Shown in pieces: positions 1 to 15,000 of a DNA stretch of 64,000 nucleotides. How positions within the stretch are numbered: the first letter of the stretch is position 1; the number at the start of each line of letters is the position of its first letter. Under the pieces are notes generated by a model. That model was given only the letters and a program-made list of their open reading frames with translations, searched no databases and had not been told where the DNA came from. This DNA is from Corella eumyota (Eukaryota; Chordata; Ascidiacea; Phlebobranchia; Corellidae). The position numbers were made by a program, and so were the translations under genes. The stretch spans positions 10,486,501 to 10,550,500 of the forward strand of contig OY720097.1 in NCBI GenBank assembly GCA_963082875.1. The letters run 5' to 3'.

Positions 1-1
1 A

Positions 2-3000
2 CCAGTGACTTGTAATACTGGGTTCTGGATTGATCAAAAGACTGAGGAAAAAACAATTAATCTTGTTTGTGATGAGATATCTGCATCATGGAAGCCCGAG
101 AATATAACTTGTCATGGTGAAAAAATTGATTTATTTTGCTACTAATATTTGTGCTTAGCTATTGTTGTAAAAAACCATTACCAGCTATAAAAAATTCTTA
201 CCACGTTGGTTGATATTAAAAAAATTTTACAACAGCTTATTGATATTCATAATCCATGACAAATTAAATAAAAAAAATATTTAAAAAAAAATATATATTT
301 ACAAATTAAATAAAAAAAAATATTTAATTTGTGAGATATCATTTGTTAGTTTTCACCTATTTATTTTTTACATAAAAATGGTTTATTTACCTTACTGAGA
401 GCTTGACACTGTGGTCAAGGCACTGGACTTAAAGACAGTAGGTCTTAAGGTTAAATATTGCTGAAATTTTGTATTAGTGTTACTAAGTTGTGTGCTGTTT
501 AAGCTAACTATTGAGCAAAAAACAAGATTTTTAGTTCTTAAAATGGCAATTTCAGCCTGCTTTAAGTCAAGAAAACAAAAATTACTTATACATTTCTGCA
601 AATGGGCTAAAAAGTAGACCTTAAAACATAAATAATAAAAAATGTTTGCTATTATAATTTAGTTTGTAAAGAACATTTTTTTAAAAATATTTGTAGAGGC
701 AATTTGTCCTGATCCTGAAAGGCTTGCCAAAGCAGATCTTTACATCAACCCTCCTTCATATACTTATCTTGAAACTATAGTGTACAGGTGTAAGGTTGGT
801 TACCATGCTATTGTAGAAGGTTATTTTGTTGAAGAATTTGCTTCAGTTTGTCAAGAAAATGGAGAATGGCAACCCTCTCTTACTCAAACTTGTGAAGGTT
901 ATTTAAATTTTTTAATTTGAATTATTTTAAAACTAAGAAGGGGGCTTTACAACTGAATTAACAAAATATTTCCATTGTTACCTGATAATATTGTATTAAT
1001 TTGATTCTGTGGATTAATTTTTATTGGCTTTGATAAAAGGTTTAGACAAACAGTAAAAAATAAATCTTGAATGTTTGTGTAATATTGTAAATATTGCTTT
1101 ATATTTTTGCTGTTTTGTAGAAAAAGGCACCAGATAGCACTTATTTTTTAAGGCAATTTTACTGCTTGTAAACCAAATATTTTATTTGTTTTTAGTGAAG
1201 AAGTGCAACTTTTCAGTAGATCATTACACTCATGGTGAAAGCACATTTTCTTCCAATACTACATATCAATATCTTGATACAGTAACTTTAACCTGTGATG
1301 ATGGATACTGGATTTTACTTGATGAACCAACTCCCGATTTATCTTTTGTGTGCCAAGAAAATAGTTTATTTATTCCCAACCCACTATATATACATTGTAC
1401 CCGTAGGTCTTAAAAAGTTGTTTTTTCGCAACATTTTTTTTTCTTTACACTAGATTAGCCTAATGTTGTTTTAAATTACATATACAGGAAAACTTTCACT
1501 CTTAACTATTTATTTCTATATATTTTTTAGTAGCAAGGTTAAAATTTTGATTTCAGAGCCTAAATGTATGTTTTTATATTACTTTGAGTATAATTTAGCA
1601 GTTTTGGATATTATTAAGCTTTTTGCCAAATAATTAACCTGTACTTGCTGATTGTTTTTTGGCTTAGCTGAAGCTTATACCAGTTTAGGGCTCTTGCCTA
1701 AGGGAAATTAAAGCATTGTGGGGGAACTTGTGCACTCTTGAGTAAGGCGTTATAACTGTAGCGCCCTTAAGTAAGGCATTATAAACGGTACAAACTCTTG
1801 CCGAGCCAGCACGCAATTATAGTCTGTATAATATCTCAAACTACCACAGGCAACTCAAGACTGGGTTGGGGTAACAAATGTTACCCTATGTTTAGGTTGC
1901 ACATTCGATCTTTCCACATCAACGATAAAGATATATACAAAAAAAAACTTTGTTTTTTATGTAGTACTGTTTCATATACTTAAAAGCCTATAACAGTACT
2001 CTTAATTACTGGTTTTAAAAAAATTTTTTTTTATTTCTTTAAAGTTGTTGAGTGTTCTAATCCAGTACAAAGACCACATTCCAAATTGACTGCTTTGCAT
2101 ATCACATACGGTTCACAAGTTACTTACCTATGCACTGAAGGATATGGAGATCACCAACGCCCAAACCCACAAATTTACTGGGAATTTACGTGTTTAAAAA
2201 ATGGACAATGGAGTTACAGTTTCGAATATGTGAACTGTTCATGTAAGTTATATTTCTATAGTAGAACAATTTGTTGTATATAATCTTTAATTTTAATTTA
2301 TTTTAATAGTAATTACATGTGGACAGCCAGATGAGGTAAAGTATGCAATTCAGACTGGCAAAACTACATACAACCATAAAGTAAAGTATGAGTGTATCAG
2401 AGGAAAGTGGTTTGGCAAAAACAATCATTCAGTTGAAGTAACTTGTCAAGCTAACTCTTTGTGGAGTGCAGTGCCCCCAGAATGCACGAGTAATTTTTTT
2501 TCTTTTTGTTATTTTAAAACAATTTATTAAACTTTTAACTGTTTTTTTAATTGCAATAATTTGTAATTTTTTTTAACATGAGGTCGTGGGTTCAATCCCC
2601 ACTGGCCTTATGCTGTGGCGCCCTTAGGTAAGGTGCCATAAACGGTATGAACTTCTGCTGAGCCAGCACTTAATCAGCAGTATAATTATCGAGCAATTAG
2701 AAACCATAATATCTCAAACTGCCACAGGCAACTCAAGACTGGGTTGGAGTAACTGATGTTACTTCATGTTTAAGTAGCGCATTAGACTTTCCCACACCAG
2801 GGATAAAGATATATACAAAAAAAATAACAACAAAAACATTTGTTCAATGTAAATAGCTTGTTTTGTTTGTGAATATATTTTTTTAAATATAAATAAAACA
2901 CTTTTTTTGTAAGTAAAAAAACTTTTTTTAAATATACTCGGTCGAATATACATTCAAACATAAACTGTATATTCATTATTAATTATGATGAATATTATTT

Positions 3001-6000
3001 ATTTTGTAGCTGTAATATGTATTGAGCCATCGGAGGTAACAGGCCATGCAGAGATAATAGGAGATGATGTGACATATTTGAGTTTAATGACAGTGCATTG
3101 TGAAGAAGGATTTTTTATTTTCCCAGGAAAATCTCACCAAACAATAAGATGTATGGAACATGGTGAATGGGATCAACCACATGAAAATTTCACTTGTAAA
3201 CGTAAGGCTTGTTTCATTTACAGTTTAAAAAGGAATTTATTTGTCTTTTAAAAACTTTTATTTCAATTTTATTGAACACTTTTTCATATTATACCGTATG
3301 TAGTGTTAAAAAATTTTTTTACTGTAAATATATTAAAATTTTATTTAAACCTAACCTTTTTTGACATAAAAAGTCTGGTTTTATGGCCTTAAAGTTTTGT
3401 AACATTTGTTACTCTTATTTAGTCTTTAGTTGTCTTTGTAAGTTTTAAATATTGTTTATTATATTGCTTTATAATCAACCTGCTAGTTTGTTTTAACCTG
3501 GTATGAATCAATACTGTTTACTTTAGTGCAGTACCACTTAGAATGAGTAATGATTAAACCAGGATCTTAAGTAGTACAGTTAAATAGTATAAACACTACA
3601 CCAGTTTTTTGTAATAAGTTACATGTATTTTATGCAATATAGCAATCGTATGTCCTCGCCCACATGTAGTTTGGCATGCTACGGTAAAAGGGGATTCTTA
3701 TACAAAAGATTCGACCATGGATGTTGTCTGTGATGAAGGTTATTACATTTCCAGAACAGAAAATAGTACGGAAATAACTTGTAATGAAAACTCAAGATGG
3801 ACACCTGATCCTGCTTATATTAAATGTAGAGGTATGTTAACAATGTAATAAGGTTTTGCAGGTTGTTTTAACCAGTTAACTGTTAATTTTTTATATTGTT
3901 TATTGATTGATAGCATTAGGATTTGCATTATTAGACTTATAAAAACACAGTACAATATTAAATATTTAAGTGAAATAAATTATAACTTATTTTCTAAAAT
4001 AAGTGTTAATAAATAGATTTTTTTTCCAAATTGCTTTTAACAAAAATTGAAATATTGATTTTAAACTTTAAACGTGAAAACATCATTTAAAAAAATATTA
4101 AAATTTAATTTAAAAGTGACTCTAAATTACAAAATTAACATAAAGGTATTGTCTTACTAAAAGAAATAACAAAAAAGTTATTATTTAGTGTTTCTTTTTA
4201 ATAAAACTAGGTTAGGAATCGACTAAGTAAATTTTTTTGAAAGCTTTTTTAACTAATGCAATTTAAGCCTTTTAATTTAACATCTTTTTTAAAATAATCC
4301 AGTAAATCTTCAATTTTTTTAGGCTTCAAAGCAGACATTAACTAAAAACTGTTCAAGTCTTAATATTTGTTTATTTTGTTTGATTTCAGACGAGTTTTCT
4401 TTTTTCTGTGACAATCCAGGCCCTGTAGAAAATGCATTTATGTTAGCTGACAGTTTTAGTTATGAGAGTATAGTAAATGTATCATGTGCAATTGGTTTTT
4501 GGTTGTCACCACTCAATTATTCAATTCCCATCAAGTGCATGTTTGATGGGAATTGGTTGCCTGAGCCCGATCTTATAATATGCAAGGGTAAGTTTTTCAG
4601 CTGTAATTTTTTTTAATAAAACCAGCATTTATTTATTTTATGCCCTGATGACTTTGCATTTTTATTTTAGTACAAGAATATTTATTATGCGATTTTTTTT
4701 TAATGTTTGTTTAAGATGCCAATAAAATGTTTGTTAAATTAACTTTAAATAATTTTTTTAGAAATATTTTGTGAGGAAATCACAAGTTCATCAGTACAAT
4801 TTAAAATCCATTCCTTAAGCACCACTGCACATGCTAGTTGTAAGAAAAAACATATTATTCAACTGATGGACGATGGGGAGGTTATATTAACACTAGTTTC
4901 TAATAAAATAAATCATTTTTAGAACCACTTTAGAACATTTTATTTTTTACTTTTGTATATTATTTCGGCTTTTGCTTTTTTTTAATATCAATATTTTCTA
5001 TAGTAAATTTTTATAGTTACATTTATTTGTTAACAGAATTTAAAATTAAATTGAAAAATTATTGTTATTGCCACTTTAATTTTTTTTCTTTGTTCAAATA
5101 TATTAACTTGGTTTTATCTTTTATAAATATTACTCCTAATAATAATACAACTGTTAGAATTATATAATGTTATGTATTAGTATATTTAACACAGATTTAT
5201 ATTGTTTTTAACACAGGAATTTCTAATGAAAAGTCTTACTTTAGTTTGTGGTTCAAATGGTGAATGGCAACCTCATCAATCTTCTGTGTCTTGTGTTCGT
5301 AAGTATTTTAACTTTATTTTTTTTAATGTATTAGCATAATCAGTAAATTAACTGGTTAAACTCACATAAACAGCAACAAAATAAAAACATGTTTAGTTAA
5401 ATTTTCAAGTCAGTTATCACATTTTTAATTGCATATCTATTAAATTTATTCTTGATGTCGAAAGGTTGATCTAAAAGCATAAACATTGGGCAATAGTAAA
5501 TACATTAACCCAGTCTCAAGTTATCTTTGGCAATTTTCAAGAAATTAATTATATTGCCTGATAATTATTAAGTACCTTGGTCTTGATCAGCACAGAATGG
5601 AAGCAGTTAAAATCGATTACATGACCCAATGCTGTGAAGTCAAATGTTTTAACCACTACACCACTAATAGATTAAAAAATAAAGTGTTGTTATTTTTAAG
5701 CTGCTGGCTGCAAGTTACCTGAAACACCTCCAAACATGAACTACACCAAGCCAGTAAATGATTTGTCAACTGGTGCTGAGATAACATTTGAATGTAGAGA
5801 AGGGTGGTATATACGTCAAGGTATTACTTCCATTACTGTTAGTTGCTTGGACGATGGATTGTGGTATCCTGATTTACAGACTTTGATTTGTAATCGTAAG
5901 TAAAATTTCACTTTTTTTATCTAATGTTACTAAACTATTTTATTGCAACAATGCTTTTTGCTTAACATTTTATGTTATCTATGTATAAGGAGCTATGTTG

Positions 6001-9000
6001 GCGATATATATATATGTCTAGTTTTGCTGTTTGAAGTGTGCAGGCAAATTATTGCTGGCATATGTTAGTTGCAAGTTGCAACTATATTATAATAATTAAA
6101 ATGCAGCCTGTAGAGCGGGCAATTAACTTGTTTTAAAAATTTTCGGTAGCGATTGTATGTGGAATGCCTAAACTACCAATCTCTAATGAAATATTTATCG
6201 GGAACAACATTTCTTATGGTGGAAAACTTGAATATAGATGTGAAAGTGGATTTTACATTCCAACCTCTAATTTACAAACTAACTTGTCTGCAACAAGTAT
6301 ACTGGAATGCAGTATAGATGGAACTTGGAATAACATTAGAGCCATTGAAGACTGTGAAAGTAAAAATTTTTTGAAGTTGCATGTAAAAATATTTGTAAGG
6401 TATTTTTTAACAATTACTTTTAACTTTTGTTTACTCAAAATATGTTAAAATAAGTTATTGAATTACTTTTAATGCATTTACAAATTTCCTTAAACATTTT
6501 TATATATAAAGTTGGTTTATTTTAATAAAATTTAGGAATTAAATGTGATGACCCTGGATTTATGTTAAGTGCTTCACGAGTTCCTAGTTTTCAGAACTTC
6601 TATATTGGATCAAATGTAACTTATACATGTAGAGATGGTATGTTAAGATTATCTTAGTTTTTTTTTTTATTCTAACAAAAATATCTTTGAATTAAATTAG
6701 ATAATTTTCTGGATAAACTGTTTTATTTTAAGATTTGTGGCTTCATCAAGAACGTAAATCATTAACAATATTTTGTGATAAGAAAGGTAAATGGATTCCA
6801 TCTCCACCAAAAACAAGCAAACTGCATTGTAAAGGTTAATCTGCTTGTATACTATTTTACTAAATATTATTTAAATAAAAAATGGTAGGATTGTTTTAAG
6901 TTACGTATACTTGGGAAATGTTCAATTTACAGCTCAAACTGAGCATTTAATTTGTTTTTACTTGTTTTTGGTATAAGTTGCTAGAAGTGATTTATTGCAC
7001 TGATATATTTATGCTGTGTTATATTTGATAACATCCCAGTTGTTGATTACTTAAAGTCTTTGTTATTAATCGCTTGTACCAAAAGTTCTTATTCTTTTCC
7101 AAAAATTATACTTCTGTGCTATCTAATGTCATGTTTAGTAAGTGTCTTTGTTGCAAAATCATTATGCATGTTCTAAAAAAAATTTAGGTAGAGTTAGAAA
7201 TAGCAACTTTTATTTAGCTGTGTTTTTATAAAATTATGATCTTTGTTTATAGACATAATGTGCTGGTATCCTCAACATCTTAAAAACGCAGAGATTAGAC
7301 CAACTAGAAAGGAATTTTATAAATATCGTGACAACGTAGCTTATTTTTGTCATAAAGGAATGAGTTTTAACAATAAACCTGAACGAGGAAGTTATGTTTC
7401 AACTTGTGATATTAATGGAATGTGGACTCCGTTATCCCCTCAGATTGAATGTATTCGTAAGTTTATTGTTTTACATTTTAATGTGAATTAAATTGTTATG
7501 AAGTATTACATTCATTATTTAAACTGTGGTGACCTTAGATTAAAGTTTGTTTTAGTTACATTTTTTGCAATGTATCATTGTAGACTTAAACAGTTATATT
7601 AAACAGCAACCTTTTAACTTACTGGTAATTAACAAACTTTTTTTACTAAATCTGAGTTTTACAATTATAGGGTCATATATTTTTTCTGTCCAACAATAAA
7701 TAGAAAAGTTACATTAATTTAAACCAATTTATTTCGGTATATATTATTTAAATAAAACTAATTTTAAAGACTACAGTAACTTCGGAAAATATAACTTTTT
7801 ATTATTACACCCTTCTAGTACAGTTATTTAAAATCAAAGTATATCTGTATCAACACAGGTAATTTAACTGATCAACTGAATTGTTATGTCATTTTTCTGA
7901 TTTGTAAGGATTAAAAGGGTCTCCAAATGCAGAATTTCAGTTAAATTTCTTTTTTTTATGTAAGAAATTTTTGTAGATCGAAATAATCGTGTTTTTCGTT
8001 ATCTGTAACGCATTTCAAGACTTATTGTGATTTTGTAATTTAACTTCTAGTCGTGCTAAATGTTTATATGTATATACCTTGGTCAAAATTGATGCCAGGG
8101 TTACTCATGTCTATTAAAAGATTTTAGTTAATGTTTCACTTTAAACAATTATTCTACACAAAAAAATTGATTAAAAATAAACTTTAGTTGTTTATCTTAA
8201 TATGGAAAGATTGCATTAAATTTTTGTCTAACAATTGTTAAATAATGTTTAAAACCAAAAAGTTTTTGTTTACATTTTTAATTAAGATTTACCTAATTTT
8301 AGCTACCCAATGTTCACTTCTTCCAGAAATAAATCATGCAACTAAATTAGATAACTACACATTAGCAGTAGGATCAAATGCTACATATATATGTGATCAT
8401 GGGCTTAAATCTGATAATATGAAATCCAGAGAAGTAATTTGTGAACTTTCTGGAAAGTGGAATCCTGATCCACTCTCAATTAAATGTAGTGGTAAGACAG
8501 AAATTTATAAGGTTTCTAAGTTAGAAACTTTTTTTTAGAGAGCCTTACATTTAAAAATTTAAGTTATTTTATTTTTACTACTAATGTTTTATGAGAACAG
8601 TGTTACTAATTAAAAGTATTTAAAATTTTTTTTATTTAATTTTTTTTTACAATATTATATTCTAAAACAAATATGCGTCTTTAAATGTTTAGTTATATAT
8701 TGTCCAGCACCTCCTGATTACATCCCAAATGGTTACAAGCATGGAAAAGTTTATGAGGGGGGTTATCATGTAACTTATGTTTGTATAGAGGGTTATCGAG
8801 TGAGTGGTGTTAATCAGTTTGCTGGGTGGAAGTTTGTAACAATTGAATGTAAAGAAGATACTACATGGAGTATTGATGTTGAGACTTTGTCTTGCAAAAG
8901 TGAGTTAAATCTTTATTTTTCGAGTTATGTGGTGAAAAATTTGAATAAATAGTTTACTGTGTACCTATAAGATATATACGGGATTGAGTGGATCGAATGT

Positions 9001-12000
9001 ATATCAAATGATTTTTAAATGGATTGAATAGACTGATGGATCACATGGATTAAGTGTATTCTAAATGAAAAAAGTTTTAGGTTAGGGTTTAATCGATTAT
9101 TTTGTTTTATTTGATTAAATTGCTATCTGTTTACGATACATTTAACTCATTTAATTTTTTGATATACCTTAATTCATTTAATATAATTTGATCCATTTGA
9201 TTTAAAATTATTTATATTGTTGTGGGACAATTTTGTGATTTTTTAAAAAGAAATATTTTTTTTGTATTCATTTGTATAATTTTTATATTTCTTAAGTTAA
9301 AAATCTGAAGTCATTGTGGGTAATATAATACCACTTGAATAAATACCAACCCTATTAAAAATGTTATAGAAATATCTTGTGGTGATCCACCAATAATTGC
9401 AAATGTAACAGTTCTAGCTGCACATGGAGTTTTTTTTAAAGATGAAGCTACTTATAAATGTAATTTAGGTCATTTTATTGACCAAGAATCTCGCATAGAT
9501 CATGTTGTAGTATCTTGTAGTGCTGATGGTCAATGGTCTCCCTTGGTTAGCAAAATTTTTTGTCCTGGTAAGTATTTATCATTTCATTTTTTATTTCTTA
9601 ACAATAAATTATAAATTTTTTATTACTTGACAATAAATTGTACAATTGTACTTTATGGCTTAAACATAGAATAAAATTTGTTACCCAGACTCAGTATTGG
9701 GTTGACTTTGGCAGTTTGGGGTACTATAGATTATAGGTATGCAACAATAAATTTGCATATTGGTTTTTGATTTCACCTTGTTTGTAGCACCTTACTTAAG
9801 GAATACAGCGTAAACGCAGTAGAGATCAAACCAAAGACTTCACAGAGCATTATAAAAATTAAAAAGCTTGTTTAATTAAGTTCAATTTTTATTTGCTTAT
9901 TTAAAACGTAGACATTTTTTTTCTTTAATTTTTAATTTATTTAGCATTTAATTGCTCAAAACCCTCTGAAGAAAATATTCAAAATGCAACAATAACTTCA
10001 ACAAATTATGTTTACAAATCAGTGGCTTGGCTCTATTGTGATAAAGGTGATAAACTAAATCCTATTATCAAACTTTTATAAAATTAACTAAATGATTTTA
10101 ATTAAATTTGTTTTCAGGATTTGTAGTTGATCATGGAGAGGATGGTATAATAAATTATCAATTTAACAAAGAAAAAATGACTTGTCATTATTTACATAAA
10201 TGGTCACCTTCTCCTGAAGATATTAAATGTACCTGTAAGTATAAATTATTAAATCAGTTTAAACTTTTTAATACAGTTAAACTTTTGTTAGTAAAATATG
10301 TTTTAATTGTACCGGCAACATGGTGTATGGGTAAGAACACTTGCTACACCACATGAGGTCATGGGTTCAATCCCCTCTGCTCTTTTGCTGTAAGCACCCT
10401 TGACTAAGGCGCTATAAACGGTATGGACTCCTGCTGAGTCAGCATAATCTATAATATCTCAAATGGGCAACTCGAACAGTTATTACTCTATGTTTAAATT
10501 CAAAAAAGTTGACTTAGCATATGTAAAATTGATATGAATAATAAAAAAAAAGATTTTTTATTATTTATTATTTAGTAATCCAATGCCTCATTCCAAGCCA
10601 GCCAGCAAAAGCATATATTAAAGGTGGAAGATGGAATACAGATGGCACTCGGGTGTTTAGATATCAGGATAATGTAACTGCAGTTTGTGCGCATGGTTAT
10701 AAAATTGAAAAAAGTGGGTTGTTATTTATGGAGGCAACCTGTACTGAATTTGGAAACTGGACTAAAAATATTTCAACAATTAACTGTGTTGGTAAGTTAA
10801 AAATAGTTTGTAATATTTGAAAAAAACACTGCTTTTAATTTTTTTGGGGGCTGGTATAATTTACTGGCAACATGGTGTAGTGGTTAAAACACTAAGCTTT
10901 ACAACATGGTGTCATGAGTTTTATGTTTTCTTGTCCATGTTAAAGCATCCTTAAGTAAGAAATGCACTTTAAACGGTGGAAACTTAAGCCAGGCTCGAAA
11001 TCATTCGGCCAGTTAGTTATTTATCATTACTTGCAATTGTATTACAAACTGCCTAAGGACCCCCAAGACTGGGTTGGGGTAATAAATTTCACTCTATGTT
11101 ACTTTAAAAAGTCGCCCTTTTAAATTAAGGGTGAAGATATACAAAAAAATTATATTTATTTATTTCTATTTAATATTTGTTACATAAAAAACAAATCCAT
11201 TTTTTAAGATATAAAGTGTAAGGACCCAGGATTTTATCATCATTCTAAGAGAATAGGAACAAACCTGAAATATCTTTCTCTTGTCTCATATACTTGTGAT
11301 TATGGTTATTTTATAAAACCAGGTATCATCTCCTTGACATTACAATGTACTTATGATGCTAAATGGAAACCATCAAACAATATTAAATGCCTTGGTAATT
11401 TATTTTTGTTCAAAATATTTAATATAATTTGTTAAAAAGTGTTGTTTTTTCAAAACATGTAAGTTATGCTTAGTAGAAAACATTTTTTGGTATTTGTTCC
11501 AAAACTTTTAAAGCTATGTTACATAACTTTTTATTCTGATTGGAATTCGAATAGTTTAATCGGTCATGGTTTATGTTAGAATGTTGTTTTTAGTAATAAC
11601 CTATTTAATAACAAACAACTGATTAGCTGTTGATTGTGGTAATCCTGGCTCAATAATTCATGCTTTTCGCAACTCAACCAATAGCAACTACAGCATGAAT
11701 TCTATTGTTAATTTTACTTGTGATGAGGGTTATCAAGTTGCAAAGGAGCAAGATGCAGTTGGTAATTGGGTAATAGGGGAAAAAACAAGAGTAGTGACTA
11801 TAATGTGTCAGTCAAATGGAAGGTGGAAGCCAAGAAGTGAACATATACATTGCAGTGGTTTGTTTTGCTTACATTTTTGTTTAATTTTATTAAAAAGAAA
11901 CATGATACCAGCATTTTAGGTAGTGGTAAGAACATTTGGATTTAAGGTCTTGGGTTTGATTCCACTGCTCCCATGCTGTAGCGCCCTTGACCAAGGCGCT

Positions 12001-15000
12001 ATAATCGGTATGAACTCTGCTGAGCCAATCAACAAGATTCCAAACTATTAAAGGCAACTCGGGACTGAGTTAATAGTAACTTATGTTACTCTATGTTTAA
12101 GTCATGAGGTCGACCTTCCCACATCAAAGATAAGTAAAAGTAAAAATAAAATGATAACGAAATATTTTAATCCTTATTTAATACATCATATCACTATTAT
12201 TTTATCTCCTATTATTTAAGGTAAGATTATTTGTATTTAAAGGTAAATATGTCTTCAGCCATGCAATTTGGTTAAGCAGAGTCATGAACTTTTTGTTTGT
12301 TATTAAAACAAAAATTACTAATTCAATTTTAGTAATAAATTTAGCTTTAAATCCTGCAATCTCTTTTTCAAAATTTTTTTATAATCTTTTGTTACATATA
12401 GCAAATCAAAATGCTACCACTTTATATGAACTTATTCCTGGTGGTGAGATCAATGAACCTGTTGAATTAGTTACTGTTTCAACCTCTTTATCAGGAAGGA
12501 TTGGTGGTAAGGCTGTTAATAGTTTTGTAACTAAGAATCAACATCAATCTTACAGACTTGTACCACACTGCAATGCGGGACAAGTAAGAATATTTATAAG
12601 TTTTTCAAAATATTTTTTTTCTTTTTTTAAATTTATTTATATTGACTGTTTTTTTTGATTTATTTATATTGACTGGTATCTTCCCAATATAGCTTTAATG
12701 TACAGTAAAAATTAAACAAAAATTCTTAAATAAGGTAATTATTTTTTTTGTCATAGTAGGTTTTAAACATATGAATATTTTTATTTTTTTTCTTTACATA
12801 TATCTTTATCTCTGATGTAGCAAGGTCGACTTTACAACCTAAACATAAAGTAACATTGGTTACCCCGACTTAGTCTTGAGTTGCCATTAACAATTTGGGG
12901 TATGATAGAAAATAATTGCTTGATGTATTGCTGTTTATAAGACCTTACTTAAGGGCGGAACATCGTGAGAGTAATAAGGATCGAACCCATGACCTTATGT
13001 AGTGTAGAAAGTGTTTTAAGTAATACATCATGCTACTGGTTTTATTTTTTAATTTTTTTTTTAAATTGTCATAAGTTTAAAAACACTACTAGTTATTTAT
13101 GTAGATTCTGGTCCTTCAACATGTAGGACAATGGTTAAACATTAAACCAGAAACAATAACCACAAGACACATTCCAGCACTTTTGACCAATATTGGAGTA
13201 GAGTGCAGAGTTTTTAACATGTTTGATGGTGAACCTGAAACTTATTGGATGCCTATGGATGTAAGAATAATCTTTTTTTAAACTAAGAAAAAATAAAATT
13301 TTTAGTTTATGATATATTTCTTTATTTTTTCATATTTAAAAAATATATTCTTTTTTGAATTAAGTAAACTTTTTTTTTATTCAAAGTTGAGTAATTTAAG
13401 ACATATTTAATTGACCTATATTTTTTCTGCCAGTTAATTACATTATTTTTGAATTGTGTAAAATTTTGTTTCTTTTTGTCCTCTAATTTATTTTTTAATT
13501 TTATTTTTTTTTGCTTGATGTAGGGCCCAGCACAAAATAAACACCATTTAAATTGGAAAGGTTGGGAAGTAGGGATTGATTTAACAATGGAACATATAAT
13601 TGGAAGTTTTCAAATACAAACTTCACACGATTATAAACATGATGTTAAGGTAGATTAGCAGACTATTTTTTTATTAAAAAATTTGGTTGTTTTGTTTATT
13701 AATACTTATCTTTACATACTTTTAGTAAATTAATATTTGTGTTTTTTACTATTGCTATCTAAACGCGTTATTGATTATGGTGGTTAAACTCTTTAATAAT
13801 AAGTATTTATAAATTTAGACGTTTTATGTTTCTGTATCATCAAACATGGTTCAATGGGAAACACTCGGACCTTTTAACGTAATTGTTGGAACTTCTAGAT
13901 ACGAGTTCTTTTACGATTTTAATGCTGTGCAAGCCAGGTGCGGTTTTAACCAAATACCGAACTGTAATAACTAAAGTTTTTTAGTATAGCTTCACGCGAA
14001 AAAAAATAAAGTCCCAAAGTTGCCTCGACAGTTTTGGATATTGTTTACCTTATTGCCAGATAATTATTCTTGTGATTGTTTTTTTTTGTGCGGTTCGCAC
14101 TAGTTTGTCCTGGTTATAGCGCCATACTCAAGGACGCTGCAGCAAGGAATCATTGGGAATCGAACAAGTGATCTTATGTTATGAAGCCAAGTGTCTTAAC
14201 AGCTACACAACGCATCCTACTCGGCATATTGAAATCTTTAAGCAAGTTTTCGTTCGAAGTTACTCTAAAAAGAAGTAATTGGTATTATTAATTTAAAAAG
14301 ATTTATTCGTTTGATGATCACATCCACTGCCTTAATGCAACCGCCAGTAGTAATCAAATTTGGAATATATGGAGCCCCATTTAATTGTGAGGATGAGATA
14401 GTTTATAAGACTGACACATTTGGTATTCCAATATTCGTTGGTGTTATACTTGTTGTCATGTTTCTTTTTGTTATTATTGCTTATAAAAGGGACAAGAAGA
14501 ATCGATGGAAGGTAAAGTACAGTTAAAAACAAAATGACATGCTTAGGGTTGATTGTATATTAAACAGTAAGTTGGCGTAATATATAAGTTTTAATATTTA
14601 TTTAATAATACAATTTTTTTCAACATTATTGAAATTTAAATTTTGTAAAGTTTTTTTGCGTAGACCAAATACTTATTGTTAATATCGATTTGTTTTACAA
14701 CATTTTAATTGTTTCTCGTATAAATTTAACTACTATTTGTTTATTTTATTATTCATCACAGAGGTATTTGTTGATGATTCCTCCTCAGTTCGAGATTTCA
14801 AATTCGCGAATTTACGAACTTCAAATAACAACAGAGTGGAATGATGAACACACGGATTTATTAATAAAAATAGTGGGCGAAAAAAAAAGTTCTCCAGTTA
14901 TGTGGTTGAGGCATTCATTTATGGGATTGTTAAGGTTAGATGTGGTTCTATAAATAAGTTATAATCTCTTTAAATTATACAGGTTGGATTTTTGTGCGTT

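Larger units (their letters stand above)
2..11857 (+). other. Array of about 20 CCP (sushi) modules
   Basis: Each module shows the CCP pattern: four cysteines, a conserved Trp between the third and fourth, and endings such as W-x-P...C. Most modules are one exon of 180-231 bases with phase 1 on both sides, the classic exchangeable CCP exon. Three modules are split by an internal intron: exons 4762-4880/5217-5298, 6536-6637/6733-6834 and 9945-10046/10118-10234. In the last two the split falls right after the motif C-x-x-G, in phase 1. The exon 1196-1402 module has no Trp at the usual place. CCP arrays occur in complement regulators, adhesion proteins and egg-coat proteins, so they suggest binding of extracellular ligands. 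Confidence 0.88.
12402..14400 (+). other. Discoidin-like (F5/8 type C) domain
   Basis: Exons 12402-12583, 13105-13260, 13524-13649, 13819-13937 and the start of 14301-14511 encode a segment resembling an F5/8C domain. It has FDGEPETYW near the start, GWEVGIDL for the second strand, KTFYVSVSSNMVQWE for the K-x-F-x-V-x-x-S-x-D-x-x-x-W motif, and RFIRLM...VVIKFGIYG for the closing strand. The first exon (about 60 residues) joins the last CCP module to this domain and matches nothing I recognise. These domains bind membranes or sugars in many families. No paired flanking cysteines like those of coagulation factors are obvious, so the assignment is by pattern only. Confidence 0.6.

Noticed and set aside
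10313-10380. Possible tRNA gene
   Set aside because: A and B box-like motifs are present, but the cloverleaf cannot be completed, and the same head recurs in other copies with a common body, so it is a SINE head.
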